From positions 1,488,001-1,552,000 of the forward strand of contig JADNRZ010000010.1 in assembly GCA_015501605.1 (NCBI GenBank): a stretch of 64,000 bases of DNA, in the 5' to 3' direction. Numbering within the stretch: the stretch's first letter is position 1; each line of letters begins with the position of its first letter. The stretch comes from Panaeolus papilionaceus (Eukaryota > Basidiomycota > Agaricomycetes > Agaricales). Under the pieces are notes generated by a model, which was not told the origin of the DNA, searched no databases, and was given only the letters and a program-made list of their open reading frames with translations. The position numbers were made by a program, and so were the translations under genes. Shown here piece after piece: positions 47,116 through 58,696 of the stretch.

Positions 47116-48633
47116 TTACACAACAAAATCACATTCCTCAACCATGATAACCTTAACAGTTATAGACGGTAAAGAAACCTTCACGGGTGATAAGACCTCG
47201 CGGAAATGATTCTTCATTTCGTCTAACGTTCGGGTTGGCTCTGAACCTGCATGTATAAAGTTTCCCGTTTGAAATTGCAGGACCAAGGTTCGCAAATTCG
47301 GAGCTACAGACGAAAGCAATGCGGGGAGTTCATCCCACCCTTTCGTGAGGCACCACATCGGGCAAGTCTGAATCCAGATGGACACAGAGAAGATCAGGCG
47401 AATGGTTTGTATAGAGGTGATAGGTTTCTTGCTTTTGAGCGTGCGCGCGAAACCCAGTGGAAAGTCGATGTTGTGAGTATTATCCCTCATCGAAGACACG
47501 GCAGCAAACATTGTCAAAGTTTCGAGACATGTTAATCCAGAGAGATGGTCTCCAGACGGCCAGTTGTCTGTGCATATCGTTGTAAGAAATGGTTCAAACA
47601 CGAAGGGAAAATATTTACCTGGTTTATGGGTTCCTTGTTTATCACCAATCTCTACCTCCTTTAGACTGGCACCTAGTCTTGTCACTAGTTTCCGCCAGGA
47701 TGTCGACAAATCCGCGAAGCTTTTGAAGGCGAAATATTCAGTGTTAAAGCTGAGTTTCAGTTTATTTATGGTGTACACAGTGTCCTTTTTGCTAGCAACG
47801 TCTGTATTGGGGTCGAGTGTGGAGTACCGCAGAGTGCCAGCGCAGAGTGTCAATGAGTCGAGCCCACAGACTTGCGCTGGAGGAGAGGGCGGCAGTAAAC
47901 TGCGAGTCAACGTTGGGGCTGATGATTTAGGAGTAGCATCCTTGATCCTGGCAGAACGACGTGTTCCAATGGCCTGGGACTTCTGGGGTGCTGGTAGTGG
48001 TTTGGGTGCTGATTTTGGCGTTACTTTCGATGCTGCTACGAGTAACAGGTCCAAAGGAAGATAATCAATGTTCATCACCTCAAGGGTTCTGAGATTTGGT
48101 GCACGAAACGCGTCTTGGAAGGCTTTTGCAACGTCAGCATATAGCTTGCGCCACAGCGCCGACCCGTTGTAGACTTCTATACAAAGGCGCTGTACATTGA
48201 CAAGCTGAGGAAGAATTTGAGGCAGGGCTTTGCTCCTCCCAAACCAGCTCCGTGACCCCGTCCTAGAGGTTATCTCAACAATCCGCACGTGTGTTGCAAG
48301 TGCTGGATTGGCTTCTAAAAGCAGAAGAAATTTCTTCGAGTGTCTTGTTGCTGCTGCGTCGCCTTGACTATGGTCACGGTACGTCCAACCGAAGCAGTGG
48401 AAATGAACCTCTTTGAATACGCGTGACGTGGCAAGAGAGTTGAACAGACGAGAGAGCCGTCGACATTTTCCAAGCACCCAAATGATTTCGTCGTCTTCCA
48501 ATCGCTCGTCGTTGCATATCTGGTCAAGAATAAGGTCTAGCACTTCTGGTGAGAGGCTATTTATACTGGTTGACGGAGTTGGCGCGGTCGTCGTCGCTGT
48601 CGTCGCTGTCGTTGCTGTTCGTTTCCTAGGCAT
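47116..48633 (-). CDS. F-box/LRR-like protein, triplet copy 1
   Basis: Exons 48633-47619 and 47567-47116 join in phase 1 across a 51 nt intron to give 488 residues. Because the intron is a multiple of three without stops, the unspliced frame is also open (505 residues). Splicing is favoured because the same junction exists in both neighbours. The start is a Thr/Ala-rich tract from ACG repeats, then an F-box (INSLSPEVLDLILDQICND, CRRLSRLFNSLATSRVFKEV). An insertion near 225-260 (KPLPAPQKSQAIGTRRSARI) is basic and absent from copy 2. The end EECDFVV is shared with copy 2. It is presumably an SCF adaptor. Confidence 0.8.
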   Translation of the reverse strand: MPRKRTATTATTATTTAPTPSTSINSLSPEVLDLILDQICNDERLEDDEIIWVLGKCRRLSRLFNSLATSRVFKEVHFHCFGWTYRDHSQGDAAATRHSKKFLLLLEANPALATHVRIVEITSRTGSRSWFGRSKALPQILPQLVNVQRLCIEVYNGSALWRKLYADVAKAFQDAFRAPNLRTLEVMNIDYLPLDLLLVAASKVTPKSAPKPLPAPQKSQAIGTRRSARIKDATPKSSAPTLTRSLLPPSPPAQVCGLDSLTLCAGTLRYSTLDPNTDVASKKDTVYTINKLKLSFNTEYFAFKSFADLSTSWRKLVTRLGASLKEVEIGDKQGTHKPGKYFPFVFEPFLTTICTDNWPSGDHLSGLTCLETLTMFAAVSSMRDNTHNIDFPLGFARTLKSKKPITSIQTIRLIFSVSIWIQTCPMWCLTKGWDELPALLSSVAPNLRTLVLQFQTGNFIHAGSEPTRTLDEMKNHFREVLSPVKVSLPSITVKVIMVEECDFVV

Positions 48634-49002
48634 AATGGTGGGCGTAATGAAAATTGGACGAACGCGTCATGTCGTAATTTTCCCCCAACATCTGGAGTGC
48701 AAATACGTCCAATCAGTGAGGCAATAGGAAACTCGAGACATGATCCGAACTTCGAGCACCATTCTAGTAGCCGTAGGCTGTGTGCAGCCCTCTCAATATT
48801 AGTTCAGAGAATAGTCTCGAACGATAAAAAGGCTGCTACGTAGCAAAATTATGCCGAAGTCTCAGTCCCGAGGGTGGTTGGAGGTCGCTGTTTATCTGGT
48901 CCTGAAAGTCACTTTAAACAACCCAGCAAACATGTATGTATTAAATTGATCCAGAGTGTATGACAACGAGAATAGAAAACTTTGTAGGCGGGTTCTACTG
49001 CA
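48634..49002. promoter_or_regulatory. Promoter region of F-box triplet copy 1
   Basis: 369 bases between tandem paralogues. No gene is seen and no clear TATA box was identified. Confidence 0.45.
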
Positions 49003-50385
49003 TTATACGACGAAATCACATTCCCCAGAAATGACGACCTTCACAGTGACAGACGGGAACGCCGTTTTGATGTTCGAAAGTGCGTCGCGAAAATGCTTCT
49101 TCATATCCTCCAAAGTTCTCGCCTCGTCTTTGCCTCCAGTGACTATACAGCTTCCCATTTGGAATCGTAAATTCAGCGTTTGAAGCTGTGGAGCCAGTGA
49201 AGTAAGATATCCTCCGAGCGTATCCCATCTCTCCGTAAGATACCACATGGGGCATGTCCCAATCCAGAAGGGCAGAGAGAGAATGAGTCGAATGGTCTGA
49301 ATACTAGGGACTGCTTTATGGCTCTGCAGGGTGCGCGCAAAACCAGGAGGGAAATTGATATTGAATTTTTCTGGGGACATGTTACCGAGTAGTGTTAATG
49401 ACTCGAGGCGAGTTAGGCTGGAAAGGTCGTCTCCAGATGGCCATAATTCTGCATAGTCGATAGTTAGCGTGCTATGTTGAAGTGCATGGGGAGTAGAATT
49501 ACCTGGTTTATGACGGGTATTCCTATCGCTGATTTCCACCTCCTGCAAGCTGTTACCAAGTCTCGTTATCAAGTCCTTCCAGGGTGTAGCTAAGTCTGTA
49601 AAGCTGCCCACGGAACCATATTCGGTTTTGAAGCTCAACTTGAGTTTCTTGATTGTGCATGCCGGATTTTGCGTCCCACTGACGGCGTGGGGGGTCAGAC
49701 GGCAATATCGTAGAGTGCCTGCACAAAGCATCAGGGAGTCAATCCCGCAAGAGGCTGGAGCGCTGGAAGAGGCAATGAGCTTTGTCGTGTGGGGTACCGG
49801 TGCTCCTGCCAACAGAGGATCCAAAAGAAAGCCTTCTATATTCATCACTTCGAGGGTTCTGATGCTGGGCAACTGGAACGCGGTTTGGTATGCCTTTGCA
49901 ACATCCGCACGCACATTCTGCCAAGTCACAGATCCGTTGAAGACCTCAATGGAAATGTGCTGCAAGTTGACAAGTTTAGGAAGTATCTGGGGAAGAGATT
50001 TGCTTTTTCCAAGCCAGCTGCGTGACCCCAGCCTCGAGGTCAACTTTAGGACCCGCACATGGCCCGCAATTGAACGATTCGCCTCCAAGCGCACGAGAAA
50101 TTTCTTGGAATATCTTTCAGCGGCTGCGTCTCCTTTACTGTGTTCCCGATACCTCCAGCCGAAGCAGTGGAGATGTACTTCTTTAAACACGCGTGGTGTC
50201 GCAAGTGAATGGAACAAACGAGAGAGAAGCCGACAGGTTGTGAGGGTCTGGATAATGACAGCGTCACGCTCGTTTTTATCGTTGGATACCGTGTCGAGAA
50301 CGAGACCTATAACTTCTGGTGAGAGCGTATTGGCGCTGCTCGTCGTTGGTCGCTTGTTGGTTATGATGGTGGTGAATGTTCGCAA
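49003..50385 (-). CDS. F-box/LRR-like protein, triplet copy 2, start codon unclear
   Basis: The coding frame is open from about 50385 to 49503 and from 49448 to 49003, across a 54 nt phase-1 intron. It is closely similar to copy 1 throughout (NTLSPEVIGLVLDTVSNDKN, RVFKEVHLHCFGWRYREHSK, GSRSWLGKSKSLPQILPKLV, ECDFVV). Unlike copy 1, no ATG is found in frame before the F-box; the frame meets a TGA just upstream of 50400. A tandem ATG-ATG about 30 bases upstream lies in another frame. A frameshift within the first 25 codons, an unseen 5' exon, or loss of the start is possible. The gene is therefore either misread here or decaying. Confidence 0.65.
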   Translation of the reverse strand: MRTFTTIITNKRPTTSSANTLSPEVIGLVLDTVSNDKNERDAVIIQTLTTCRLLSRLFHSLATPRVFKEVHLHCFGWRYREHSKGDAAAERYSKKFLVRLEANRSIAGHVRVLKLTSRLGSRSWLGKSKSLPQILPKLVNLQHISIEVFNGSVTWQNVRADVAKAYQTAFQLPSIRTLEVMNIEGFLLDPLLAGAPVPHTTKLIASSSAPASCGIDSLMLCAGTLRYCRLTPHAVSGTQNPACTIKKLKLSFKTEYGSVGSFTDLATPWKDLITRLGNSLQEVEISDRNTRHKPGNSTPHALQHSTLTIDYAELWPSGDDLSSLTRLESLTLLGNMSPEKFNINFPPGFARTLQSHKAVPSIQTIRLILSLPFWIGTCPMWYLTERWDTLGGYLTSLAPQLQTLNLRFQMGSCIVTGGKDEARTLEDMKKHFRDALSNIKTAFPSVTVKVVISGECDFVV

Positions 50386-50663
50386 AGGGACGCGTTGCAG
50401 TCATCATCGTCAAACACTGACTCCCAGACACCCCTGCAAAACATACATACGCAATTAAATTGAACGCATTAAAAGGCCAGGGCCTGCTGGCTTGGCAGCA
50501 CAGGGACCCACAAAAATCTAACACAACCTCACGATAATTTTTTTACCATGCGAAAAATAACAACCCACAGCCTTAAAAGTCAAGCCCCCTCTGAGGGTAG
50601 TCATTGAAGCCCTATCATCCATATAATATTATTGTTCCAGTATAAATTGAGTGATTGAAGAGT

Positions 50664-52074
50664 TTATAATTCCATGACTATTCCCTTCTGTGTAATAACT
50701 CGTCGCGCAACGGCAGGCCTACCAACCAGTCCTAGCAAACCTTGGCGAATGTGTTCCTTGACTTCCTCATCTGTGACCACTGCCTGCTTTGACTCCAAAT
50801 TGTCAAGATAGTAGTTGGATCTTTTGGGGTCAAGCTTAAACTCCAGAGTGAACGTTTTTAGTTGAGGATAAAGGGTACTGTCTTTAAGAACCTGATCTAA
50901 GAGGGCTAAGGCTTCCAAAGTAAACGACTGAAGCGCTGATCTATTGCTTCCTGTTAGGGTCCAACAGAAGAGTTTGATGTTCTGTATGTTGGGCATGGGC
51001 GCTTGGAATTTGAGAATGCTGGCGATCCCAGCTATATTTTGCTTTCTTTTAAATTCCCATGTTGAGGGACGAAAAACTATTGAAATTGTTGACAATTGAT
51101 TGAACCCTGTAAGTGGTTTACCAGACGGCCATTTATCTGCCAAAGGTGGCTAATTAACAAAGTGTGTGTATCGCAGATAGGAATAATAAATAGAGGCAAT
51201 AGTGGTACGTACCAAAGCCCGCGAGGTTTCGAGAGCCAAGTTCCAGCTCCCGGAGTGCATCAGGCTTAATGGTCCTCAAGAGATTCGGCCATGCTTCGTC
51301 TATACCCATGATATCGAGGTGGTTTGTCCCAGAATACTCGTCCACAGGTAAGAGCCTCAATTTGTGAATGCTGCGAAGATGTACGCCTCCAGGTCGAGAA
51401 TCGGAGACAACCCGGCTCAGGCTGCCTATTGTAAAACTACACAAAGTTAGCTGGTCAAGATTGCCAGGAGTTGGTGACTGTGGAGCTGAGAGTTGTTTAA
51501 CTCGTGATTTCTTCATCGTTGTGAAATTTGCTGGGGAATATAGGACCTGATCCAAAGGAAGCCCCTCAATACACCGAAGCGCCAGACTCAAAATAGAGGA
51601 CAAGTGAAAAATGGTTAGGATGGCTGCTTTGAGTGCCTTATTGAGATTATGCCACACGAGAGGTCCTTTGTGCGTCCTTAGGGTAAAATGGCGCAATCGA
51701 GTGAGCTTCAGCAGTACTTGGGGCAATATCTTGTTCTTCAGTATCCAATTGGTGGTGCGCTGTCTGTAGTCGCCTGTATCGACACGAAGCGATCGAATAT
51801 ATGTTGCAATTGATGGGTTAAGCTGCAGCAATGAGTGAAATTGAAGTACACGCCTCTCAGATGCGGCTTTGTCGCCACAATCTCGCTCTGAGACCAAGCG
51901 AATAGATTTGAAGAGGTGAGGTAAGGCAACTGAGTTAAACGAGGTGGACACCAGACGACAGGCCCCTAGTGTTTGTTTGCGATTTGCATCATCATTGTCG
52001 GAGCATATTTCCACAAATATGAGGTCAAGAACCTCGTATGAAAGGTCTTTGAGGGTGGCAAATCGGTGGGTCAT
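50664..52074 (-). CDS. F-box/LRR-like protein, triplet copy 3
   Basis: Exons 52074-51213 and 51136-50664 join in phase 1 across a 76 nt intron (GTACGT...GGCAG) to give 444 residues. The F-box is LKDLSYEVLDLIFVEICSD followed by CRLVSTSFNSVALPHLFKSI. The intron falls just before DKWPSGKPLTGF, the same place and phase as in copies 1 and 2 (DNWPSGDHLSGL, ELWPSGDDLSSL). This shows common descent although the rest has diverged strongly. Leucine-patterned segments (IHKLRLLPVDEYSG, LRELELGSRNLAGF, NIQNIKLFCWTLTG) follow the F-box. The target is unknown. Confidence 0.8.
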
Positions 52075-53526
52075 GGTTGGTGCAGCAATAAACGTGTCAG
52101 TTGCGCGTCAGTGTCCAATTTGGGAGTAACAATGACATGTGTCGACAAACACCGACAAAGGATTGGATAAAAAACTTGTGAAGGTTGCGGACAAAACCGA
52201 GAAGTCCACATCAAGAATTATGCATTAAATGCAATATTTCGAAAGCATAATCGTTAGAATGACTATCTTTACGTACTTGTCTGGACTCCGTTGATGACTT
52301 GCATAAATGGTAACATAAAAAGATGAACGGAAAGCAATAAGTCCTACAGTCATGCAGCGGTCCTTGGAACAGAGGCACTCGACGAGATCGGCAGCCATTG
52401 ACGGGTGATCAGATAGACATCCCTCAGGCAGCAAAATAAGTTCTTCGGAGAAATTGGGAAAATTTTTACCCCCTCAGAATGCGCATACCTGGAAGAGCGT
52501 TTGAAAAGACATCAAGGAAGTCATTTAGGATTCGTTGAGGATTTGAACTCAGGCTCTACATTTATTGGGAGTAAAAAAAACGTAGCCAGGTACTACATGA
52601 GCATCATAAAAACTATCAATTCAAATTTTACCATCCAGAATGAGCTGGAATTTTCCAAAGCACGGATAGAAGCGTGACCTCGGAACATTCAGCCCTGACC
52701 ACTGTCAGTGTCAATATCCGATGATCTATTTTTAGCGCTCTAGTCTGTTACCTGTGGAGGCGCTAAACCAAATGCAAAAAAAAATTAAATCATTAATCAG
52801 TTTCAAGGTGCAAAGTGACATTTAAGAGGAAGTGGATAAATAGTTCAAGCTCAAGTTTGAAAGGACAATATAAAAGTCCGTTGATCAACAATGTCCGTTT
52901 GTAGCCTTGGACCAGTTTAACTCCTCGCTAGATGATAGCTACGGCAGCTGCACCTTCCGCCTAGACGTACTAACACAGTACTTACCTGTGCTCCAACTGT
53001 CCTATTAGGTCTACGGCTTGGATGTAATTCAAAGGCGAGCTAGCTATCCATATTACTGAGGGTAGCAGCTAGCTCACCGATGCCAACAGTCAACCAGACA
53101 CCACGACATGGCGAGTACGTTTAGACCATAAACAATGAAAAAAATGTGTTGAAATATGCTTGGCTAGGTATTAGAAACCTTGATAAAGTACTTGGCCTAC
53201 CTCTAAAGTAGATAGGACGAGATAGGGGTACTTCGAAAAGGCGCTTGTATGCTCGGTATGTATGCACGGGAGTTTACCCAACCTCATGCATGCATGACAG
53301 ATGAAGGGCTAGGAAATCTAAGGTAAGGCGGATACATGTATAGCTGAATGAAAAAAGTATACATGCTCAGTTCCGCGTTTCTCTCCCTTGGAATTAAAAA
53401 TAAGTAATATCGTTGTTGTGGTGAAACCAGACTCGGCCGTCCTCTCTCTCACTTCTTTATTCTTTCTCCCGCTCTTTTAGGAACCACGCTCTTTGCCATT
53501 TTTTTGGAACGAACTTTTTGTATAAT
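52075..53526. other. Intergenic, no gene supported
   Basis: About 1.45 kb of AT-rich sequence with only very short ORFs. The last 100 bases are CT-rich and should carry the transporter promoter. Confidence 0.55.
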
Positions 53527-56500
53527 ATGCCTTCAACGTCGTCGTCGACGCCGATCGACACCACAAATACCACCCCCATCCCGTCGCCTTCATTGACAGC
53601 GCCAGACACCACCTTGTCATCACCGGACACCTCTACAACTAGTCCCCAACTCCCGCCTAGCTTCATCTTTACTACATCCCCTTCAACTGACATGACTGGT
53701 GAGGTGGCCACGGTCAGCTTTGTGGGCCAATCCCACAACAACATTGTTCCCTCCACAACACCTGCAGACGACCTCGAAGAAAGCTTGCCATCTGGCTTAC
53801 TATCGCCACAAGAGGATCGAACCCCAAAAAAGAACGCACTTTATCCTCCCATCAGTACTGCCCAGGATACAGATTCATCGAACTCGCGGTCGACAACGCC
53901 TAGGCCACCAACAACCATAACCAACACCTCATCCAGCGCCTCTTTCGAAGAAATCCAGCGCCAGGAACAGAAGCATGTCGATCTTTTATTTGAACCTTGT
54001 TCGCCTCTATCTCGTACTTCTTCGCTATCTCTTTCGGGAGCAAATACACCAACGCCATTGTCCGGGACTTCTGGAGATGCGACTCCGATATCAGGCCAGC
54101 GCTCTAGACGGCTTCGCGTCAACACCGGTGGCTCGGCGACCTATCTGCTCATTCATGGCGGGTTATCAGGAATTGAAGATGTGCAGTTGCAGCAAAAACG
54201 TGTGTTTTATGATGACGAGGGCGAAAGTGCAGTCGTTCATCTCGGTCCGGCAGTCTTGAATGGGCCTGGACAAGAGCATCGGGCACGGGAGAGTGTCGTT
54301 GTTCCTGGCGCTTCTTCGTCTGGAGAGCAAAACGAAGGAACGGATGTGTACTCTGGTTCCAATGAAAGCGGAAGGTTGCACGCAAATGCTGCTGGCGCCA
54401 GTCCGACGAGCTCCTCCCCTCCCAACGTCCCACAACACGCAACATACCCCCAGTCTTATGGCGTCCTTCCTTCGACACCTCAGAAATCTTCCAGTTTAAT
54501 CTCGGTATGGAGTAACCCCGCCATTAGCCCCATTTCCGAATCCACGCCAGCGAGTCGTCGAACCAGTGCCAGCGTTGACGAGGTCCTAATCCCACCATCT
54601 TCGGCATCGTCCGCAACCCTCCCTTCTTCCGCCTCGTCACTTTCAACATCTTTCCTCTCGTCTGCGTCCTCCAGCAGTCTCGCATTTTCAGTCACATCAA
54701 GCGATTGGGGCAGGGACGAGGGAGGATGGGACCCAGCGTTTGTCTATGGGTTTGATCACGGTCATGGAGAGAGGAAGATTGACCCATCGTATAGCTTGAA
54801 GTCGGGGTACCCTTCGCCGTTCTTCGTTCATGCTGGTCAATATGCCCAACTTGATGCTGGGCCCCGCTCGAGTATCAGCTTTGGTAGAGAGAGCGGGTAT
54901 GGTGATCCACTCCATGATACAGAAGCAGCGAGATTTGGTCTCTCCCCTGATCCATCTGCTGGTGCAAATCGAATGCGGTTCTTGGGCAACGCCAACATAG
55001 GGGTACGGAGCAGGAGATGGGGGATGGGCACCGTTGTACGTGCGTTGGTCAGACCCGTAAGAGCAGGCGTGATGTGGACGTTGAGTCCATTGTCTGGACG
55101 GTCGTATTCTTCCCCTTTTCTCTCCTTTTCCTCTCCGTTTCGGAGACCCTCAAGACCTCTGACATCAACAACTGCCAGCCAGGGTGTGAAGTCTGGCTCT
55201 TCGTCAGCGCAGAAACCAGCCGATTTTACGCCTCTTCTTCATCTTTGTCTGTACTTCACACTCAACCTTGCGTTGACCCTCTACAACAAGAAGATTCTTG
55301 GAAGGTTTCCATTCCCTTATACATTGACCGCAGTGCATGCCCTATGTGGGTGGATCGGAACGGGAGCGATGGTCTGGTGGGCTGGTCGGAAGAGTGGGTC
55401 TGGGAGATTGAGGACGTTGTCAAATGCCGTTTCTGGGATCCGTGGGGGTACAATGTCGGGAGGATCAGGAGCAGAAGGGATAGGAGGCATCGGGGGGATG
55501 CTGAGCGCCAAAGAGAGGGTTGTCCTTGTCGCGTTCAGTGTGCTATACACGGTGAACATCGTTGTTAGTAATGCAAGCTTGAGGCTCGTTACGGTTCCTG
55601 TGAGTATTCACTCCTTTCTCTTCCTTCAGATTTTGTTTGCCCCATTCATGGCTTTTATGTCATTTGGTGGAGGTGGTGGTTGACGGTCAAGTTCAAAATT
55701 ACCATGATTGTTCATCGCCTGATGGATTTTTGAATCTATCCCCATTGTATGTTCGATTGATGTGATGGTGATTCAGCATCTCAGGGACAACATGGGGGCG
55801 TCTATTTTATCCCTTCCTCTATTATGCTTTTGTTTATGGTGCAGATCACTGATTTATTATTGATTATTGACCCTTCGACCTTAGTTTCATCAAGTTGTCC
55901 GCGCATCTTCCCCTTTCTTCACCATCCTATTCTCCGCACTTCTCCTTGGTAAGCGTTCTAGCCGGAGAAAGCTCCTATCCCTCGTCCCTGTCGTGATAGG
56001 TGTTGGATTTGCGTAGGTCATTGACAGACTCTGTCTAAACCATCTTACTAAATTGGCGAATGCAGTACTTATGGAGATTACTACTTCACACCTCTCGGGT
56101 TCTTCCTCACACTTCTTGGCACACTGTTAGCCGCCTTGAAGACAATCCTAACCAATGTTATTCTGGTCAAACCTGGAGCCTCTTCTGCTACACCCACCAC
56201 ACCATCCTTCCCGGCCATCAATACTCCATCGGCGGCTGTGAAACCTAAAGTGATCGCATCTAGCACGGGTACTGATGAAGGCTTCGTAGGCATCGAGCTG
56301 GGTCAAACTCACGTCCGACACGCAGGGGACGGCACGAAGGAAGAGCGGAGGTGGACGGATGATGAAAACAACAATCGTTCGTTCTTTGGTACTATGTTCA
56401 GCTTTGCGGAAGGCGTATTCAGGAAGCGCACGAAGAGAAAGAATTCGTCGCCGACTCTCCCCTCGTCCTCGTCAATACCTCTACTTCCGAATCAGATGCA

Positions 56501-57146
56501 AACACCTGTGAATCCTGGAACGTTCACACTCGGCCTCATTGGGCTCCCCTCTGTGCGCTTACCTAAACTCTCTTTGACACCCCTCCATCTCCTTTACCTT
56601 CTCAGCCCCCTCGCGTTCATGCAAACGATAATGCTAGCCCAGTTTACTGGGGAACTCGTCGACGTGAGAGGGTGGTTCTTTGGAACGCCGATCTCCTCTC
56701 TGACAGGAGTCGTTGGTACAGGAGGAGCACGATGGAGCCTGGTCCTGAACGGGGTCATGGCGTTTATGCTGAACGTCGTGAGCTTTAATGCGAATCGAAG
56801 GGTCGGACCGCTTGGCATGAGCGTTGCGGCGAATGTGAAGCAGGTGAGTTTATATGCTTCTTGACTTACCGTGTTTGTGCAGTGTTGATATCGGTTCGAA
56901 TAATAGGTCCTGACGATCCTCTGCGCCGTGTCAATATTTGATCTAACAATAACGCCTGCTAACGGTCTTGGTATTGTGTTGACGCTCTTGGGAGGTGTGA
57001 CGTATGCGTATGTCGAGATCTCCGAGCGGAGGGCTGCTGCTGCGACGACTGGGAAACCCCTATCCACAACGGTCGAACAACAGAGCTCAAACGCAAATTC
57101 AGTCACGTCTGCTTCGAAGGATGCGCCGAGTAATTCAAGGAGTTAG
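53527..57146 (+). CDS. Triose-phosphate/nucleotide-sugar transporter (TPT, drug/metabolite superfamily) with long N-terminal extension
   Basis: Exons 53527-55599, 55885-56012, 56066-56843 and 56907-57146 give 1072 residues. The first ~560 residues are Ser/Thr/Pro-rich and disordered. The transporter domain starts near residue 564 (PLLHLCLYFTLNLALTLYNK, then FPFPYTLTAVHALCGWIGTG) and continues VSNASLRLVTVPFHQVVRAS, the family's central signature, then FSALLLGKRSSRRKLLSLVP and VVSFNANRRVGPLGMSVAAN near the end. A hydrophilic loop of ~140 residues splits the second half. These ER/Golgi carriers exchange sugar phosphates or nucleotide sugars. The domain is normally ~350 residues, so the extensions are unusual. 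The first intron is 285 nt, and its ends fit the conserved VPFHQV junction. Confidence 0.85.
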
Positions 57147-57535
57147 ATCTGATATTTGACATCAATTGTATTATATTCACAAAGACACTCATCGTAACAT
57201 TTATTCCCTCTTTCTTTCTTTCGGCTTCGGTTTTCATTTTTCATCTGTTCGGTGCCCATGGCTATATTTTTCTTCGGGTTCGACTTTGGTCTCGTTTTGC
57301 GTCTTCGCCTGATTTGTCTGTAATTTTCTGCTAGATAACATACCAACATCTCTTTATACTTTTTCTATCCATACTGTATCTATTGATTTTCATCTCAATT
57401 CGACATTGGGTATAAGTATATGGTATTTGTGAGGACTTCTTTCAGCTATTTTATACAATTAAATCACAACGTATTTATACAACTCATAAATCCGCGTCGC
57501 CATCCTGTTAAATCATTTACCACTCAATAAGGAGG
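57147..57535. other. Convergent 3' region
   Basis: 389 T-rich bases between the transporter and the membrane-protein gene, with no ORF worth keeping. Confidence 0.55.
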
Positions 57536-58696
57536 CTACGACTTTGATATCGCACTATCTGAGGCCTGCTCATGCTTGCACTGATTCGAATCACCGAAAG
57601 GACTTGGGATTATCAACCAGCCCTCTGCATCGAATGTCTTCTGCGGAGCAGGTGGCGGCTGGATGACGACTTTGGGGAATGTAATGGGTTTGAACTTCAA
57701 AGGTGAAATGGAAGGAAGGAAAGGAGCGGGGTCAGCAGCAGCAGCAGCAGCAGCAGTGTCTTCTGAGGAAGGTGTAGAGTTCTTGTTCACTTGCGCTGTG
57801 AGGGTCAAAGCAGGTTTTGAACTCGAACCCTCGTTTGATGCTGAAGATATATTAACGAACACGCTCGTGCCCAACTCGACATCTGGGACCGAATCTGACA
57901 GAGGTTTGATGGTATCTGGTGTTGAGGGAGATACGAGCTCGGTGTAGAGCTCCTCTATCCACTTTGCGCACTCCTCTTTGATGTCCATGCGTTGGGTTAG
58001 TGAGTTGATGTGGGCATAGTTTTTATGGGTGTGTTTGAGTAATGTTCGTAGTTCGTCTTCGAAGATGATGATCAACCCTGTGAGTGTCGAGGTTACGAGG
58101 GCGGTGATTGGGAGTATTGACAGTATGATCACTGAACCATATGAGCAAAAGAAAGCCGTTGAATAGGGGTAAAACGACTCACAAGCACCGCTATACGACC
58201 CCATACGAGACAGCTTTGGATGCTGGACGTCGTTCAAAAGATGAACAGAAGAATCCAGGAGCATGCTAAGTTCCTCATTAGCTGATATATGACGGTCATG
58301 AGCACAGAGCAACGCACACAAATGATGTGAATGGGAATAATGCAGCCATTATGGATGCAACTATCAAAGCCTTGGAGCGATTGGCGTCAGACAGGACCGC
58401 CTTCAGTCACAACATTTGAGACATACCTGCATGCGACACCCCGGCTCTTCAGCGCTTTGTGATACGAGGGCACAACTTTTGCGCAGAAACTGGCCATGCA
58501 ATCTCACGTCTTTCAGATCGCCATGAGTATTCAAATACTCTATCCATGGTACCCTGGGCTTGCTGGTCTCCGAAGCTTGTACTAGATGTTGCATGGGGCG
58601 AGGCTGAGATGCTGGATGCAGCATCGGTGACTTTTGAGTTCGGATAGGCTGTCTTTGCAGACGAGGTGGCTTAGGGATGGCGATTCGGAAAGACAT
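57536..58696 (-). CDS. Predicted two-helix membrane protein, unknown family
   Basis: Exons 58696-58427, 58370-58318, 58265-58183 and 58131-57536 give 333 residues. After a basic, Pro-rich N-terminal 90 residues, two hydrophobic segments follow (ALIVASIMAALFPFTSFV near 91-108 and ILSILPITALVTSTLTGLII near 138-157), separated by about 30 residues. The C-terminal half is predicted cytosolic, with a helix (HKNYAHINSLTQRMDIKEEC) and then a disordered Ser/Pro/Ala-rich tail including a run of seven alanines. I recognise no family, but the layout (two close helices plus a charged helix) recalls fungal membrane proteins of unknown function. The short exons were joined by phase only, so the region 58183-58370 is the least certain. 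Confidence 0.55.
57736..57756. repeat. (CAG)n trinucleotide tract coding for polyalanine
   Basis: Seven AGC units on the plus strand read as GCT alanine codons on the minus strand, inside the last exon of the membrane-protein gene. Confidence 0.8.

Noticed and set aside
54125..54499. Multiple overlapping ORFs on both strands
   Set aside because: All lie inside the disordered coding exon of the transporter gene; GC-rich low-complexity coding DNA leaves other frames open.
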